From DASPNH01 sp035626675 (GTDB lineage Bacteria > Desulfobacterota > Binatia > UBA1149 > CAITLU01), in assembly GCA_035626675.1 (NCBI GenBank), contig DASPNH010000202.1, positions 34,819 through 98,818 on the forward strand: 64,000 nucleotides of DNA. The letters are read 5' to 3'. Below are positions 63,460 to 64,000 of this stretch, in pieces; position 1 is the first letter of the stretch, and every line of letters begins with the position of its first letter. Made by a program: the position numbers and the translations under genes. A model generated the notes under the pieces. It saw only the letters and a list, made by a program, of their open reading frames with translations. It was not told the origin of the DNA and did not search any database.

Positions 63460-64000
63460 TCAGCGCACCTTGCCGCGCGCAGCCACAGGCCAGACGACTT
63501 CGACGGCGCCGTTACGCACCCCGTAGACCTCGTCGACCATGTTGGAGACGACGCAGCAATGGTTCGGGATGACGTTCACAGTCTCCCCCACGGCCGGCTT
63601 CTCCTTGCAGGCGGAAAGGTCGACCGTGGCGTGCTCCTCGGAGAGCGCGACGATGCGGGCCTCCGGGTATTCGACGATGCGCCCGTAATCCCTGAGGAAG
63701 TAGAGGTCGGAGGTCAGCACCTTGGAGCCGGCGTCGAGCGTAGCGCGGTCCGCCGTCGGCCGGCTGACCACGGTGAGCCGGACCTGCATGGCGCAGTCGT
63801 CCCAGGTCGCCGCGCCGGCGGTGACCATCATCACGTCGTTGTAGACATAGGTGCCGGCGCGATGCTCGGTCATCATCGGGAAATCGCCGACGGTCCTCAG
63901 CGCCGGCGAGCCGCCGCCGGAAACGACCGGCACGGGGATGCCCGCATCGGCGAACAGCTTCAACGCGCGGTCCATGAACGGACCGGTCTTGGCCCCGTTC
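63460..64000 (-). CDS. D-threonine aldolase / D-serine dehydratase-like protein, C-terminal part
   Basis: The last 180 codons of a gene running off the right edge are visible. They carry EHRAGTYVYNDVMMV and the C-terminal zinc-site region SEEHATVDLSA...IPNHCCVVSNMVDEVYG of the PLP-dependent D-threonine aldolase/D-serine dehydratase (DSD1) family. The barrel with the PLP Lys would lie beyond the window. It acts on D-3-hydroxy-amino acids, giving glycine plus aldehyde, or pyruvate plus ammonia. It is upstream of the E1-E2 genes with 51 bp between, so pyruvate or aldehyde metabolism could link them. Confidence 0.87.
   Translation of the reverse strand, partial: NGAKTGPFMDRALKLFADAGIPVPVVSGGGSPALRTVGDFPMMTEHRAGTYVYNDVMMVTAGAATWDDCAMQVRLTVVSRPTADRATLDAGSKVLTSDLYFLRDYGRIVEYPEARIVALSEEHATVDLSACKEKPAVGETVNVIPNHCCVVSNMVDEVYGVRNGAVEVVWPVAARGKVR

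Overview
This is a GC-rich (roughly two-thirds G+C), gene-dense bacterial chromosome segment with about 55 protein genes, one tRNA and no rRNA, CRISPR array, transposase or phage genes. The content points to a free-living, diderm, heterotrophic bacterium of the old 'deltaproteobacterial' type. Supporting traits are an RND-type tripartite efflux set, a DsbD-like exporter, a DUF1501/DUF1800 pair, a Cys-rich 'CxxC..DxxC' secreted protein, many orphan amidohydrolase-2 and Rieske enzymes, an F420-type LLM oxidoreductase, and recurring GGGGTCAGGTACTGAAA hairpins. Candidate phylum Binatota, or a myxococcal relative, is my best guess from gene style; it is not proven here.

Layout. 1-3.5 kb: partial ferrochelatase, quinone-reductase-like MDR, thiolase, Cu-Zn superoxide dismutase. 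3.4-10.1 kb: lipoprotein amidohydrolase diverging from a MacA/MacB/TolC-like efflux operon. 10-15 kb: an ERG4/ERG24-type sterol reductase, a small Gly/His/Tyr secreted protein, a lipase-maturation-factor-like membrane protein, a cNMP-binding protein and a PlsC acyltransferase. 15.1-17.6 kb: TetR-hydrolase operon with a triple palindromic operator, a solo HicB and a PPOX flavoprotein. 17.7-20.4 kb: Rieske oxygenase convergent with a PAS histidine kinase. 20.4-22 kb: structured non-coding stretch, tRNA-Thr(CGT) and VapBC. 22.1-26.2 kb: an HWE/HisKA_2-type kinase plus an NtrC-like sigma-54 activator, followed by a sigma-54 promoter and a chain of hairpins that looks like a regulatory RNA. 26.3-29 kb: frameshifted enoyl-CoA hydratase and a lower-GC DUF262/DUF1524 (GmrSD-like) gene. 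29.1-35 kb: NTF2-like protein, then a TetR-Rieske-amidohydrolase-acetoacetate decarboxylase-like-SDR catabolic operon, then DoxX. 35.2-44.4 kb: peptide deformylase, esterase, DsbD-like protein, amidohydrolase, methyltransferase, hydrolase, Cys-rich exported protein. 44.5-52.4 kb: ThyX interrupted by a mini-intein, fumarase C, FdhD-YdeP-alanine dehydrogenase operon. 52.4-64 kb: MBL hydrolase/SDR pair, membrane protein, DUF1501/DUF1800 pair, LLM oxidoreductase, E1/E2 2-oxoacid dehydrogenase genes and a partial D-threonine aldolase-like gene.

The most interesting items are: (1) a two-component system with a sigma-54 activator directly followed by upstream activator sites, a good GG-N10-GC promoter and six consecutive hairpins, an arrangement like CbrAB-CrcZ; (2) a 188-residue mini-intein placed exactly in the catalytic RHR...S motif of ThyX; (3) a family of REP-like hairpins placed at gene 3' ends, several of which supply the stop codon and last residues of the gene; (4) a eukaryote-like sterol reductase; and (5) three palindromes at exact 15-bp spacing in front of a TetR gene.
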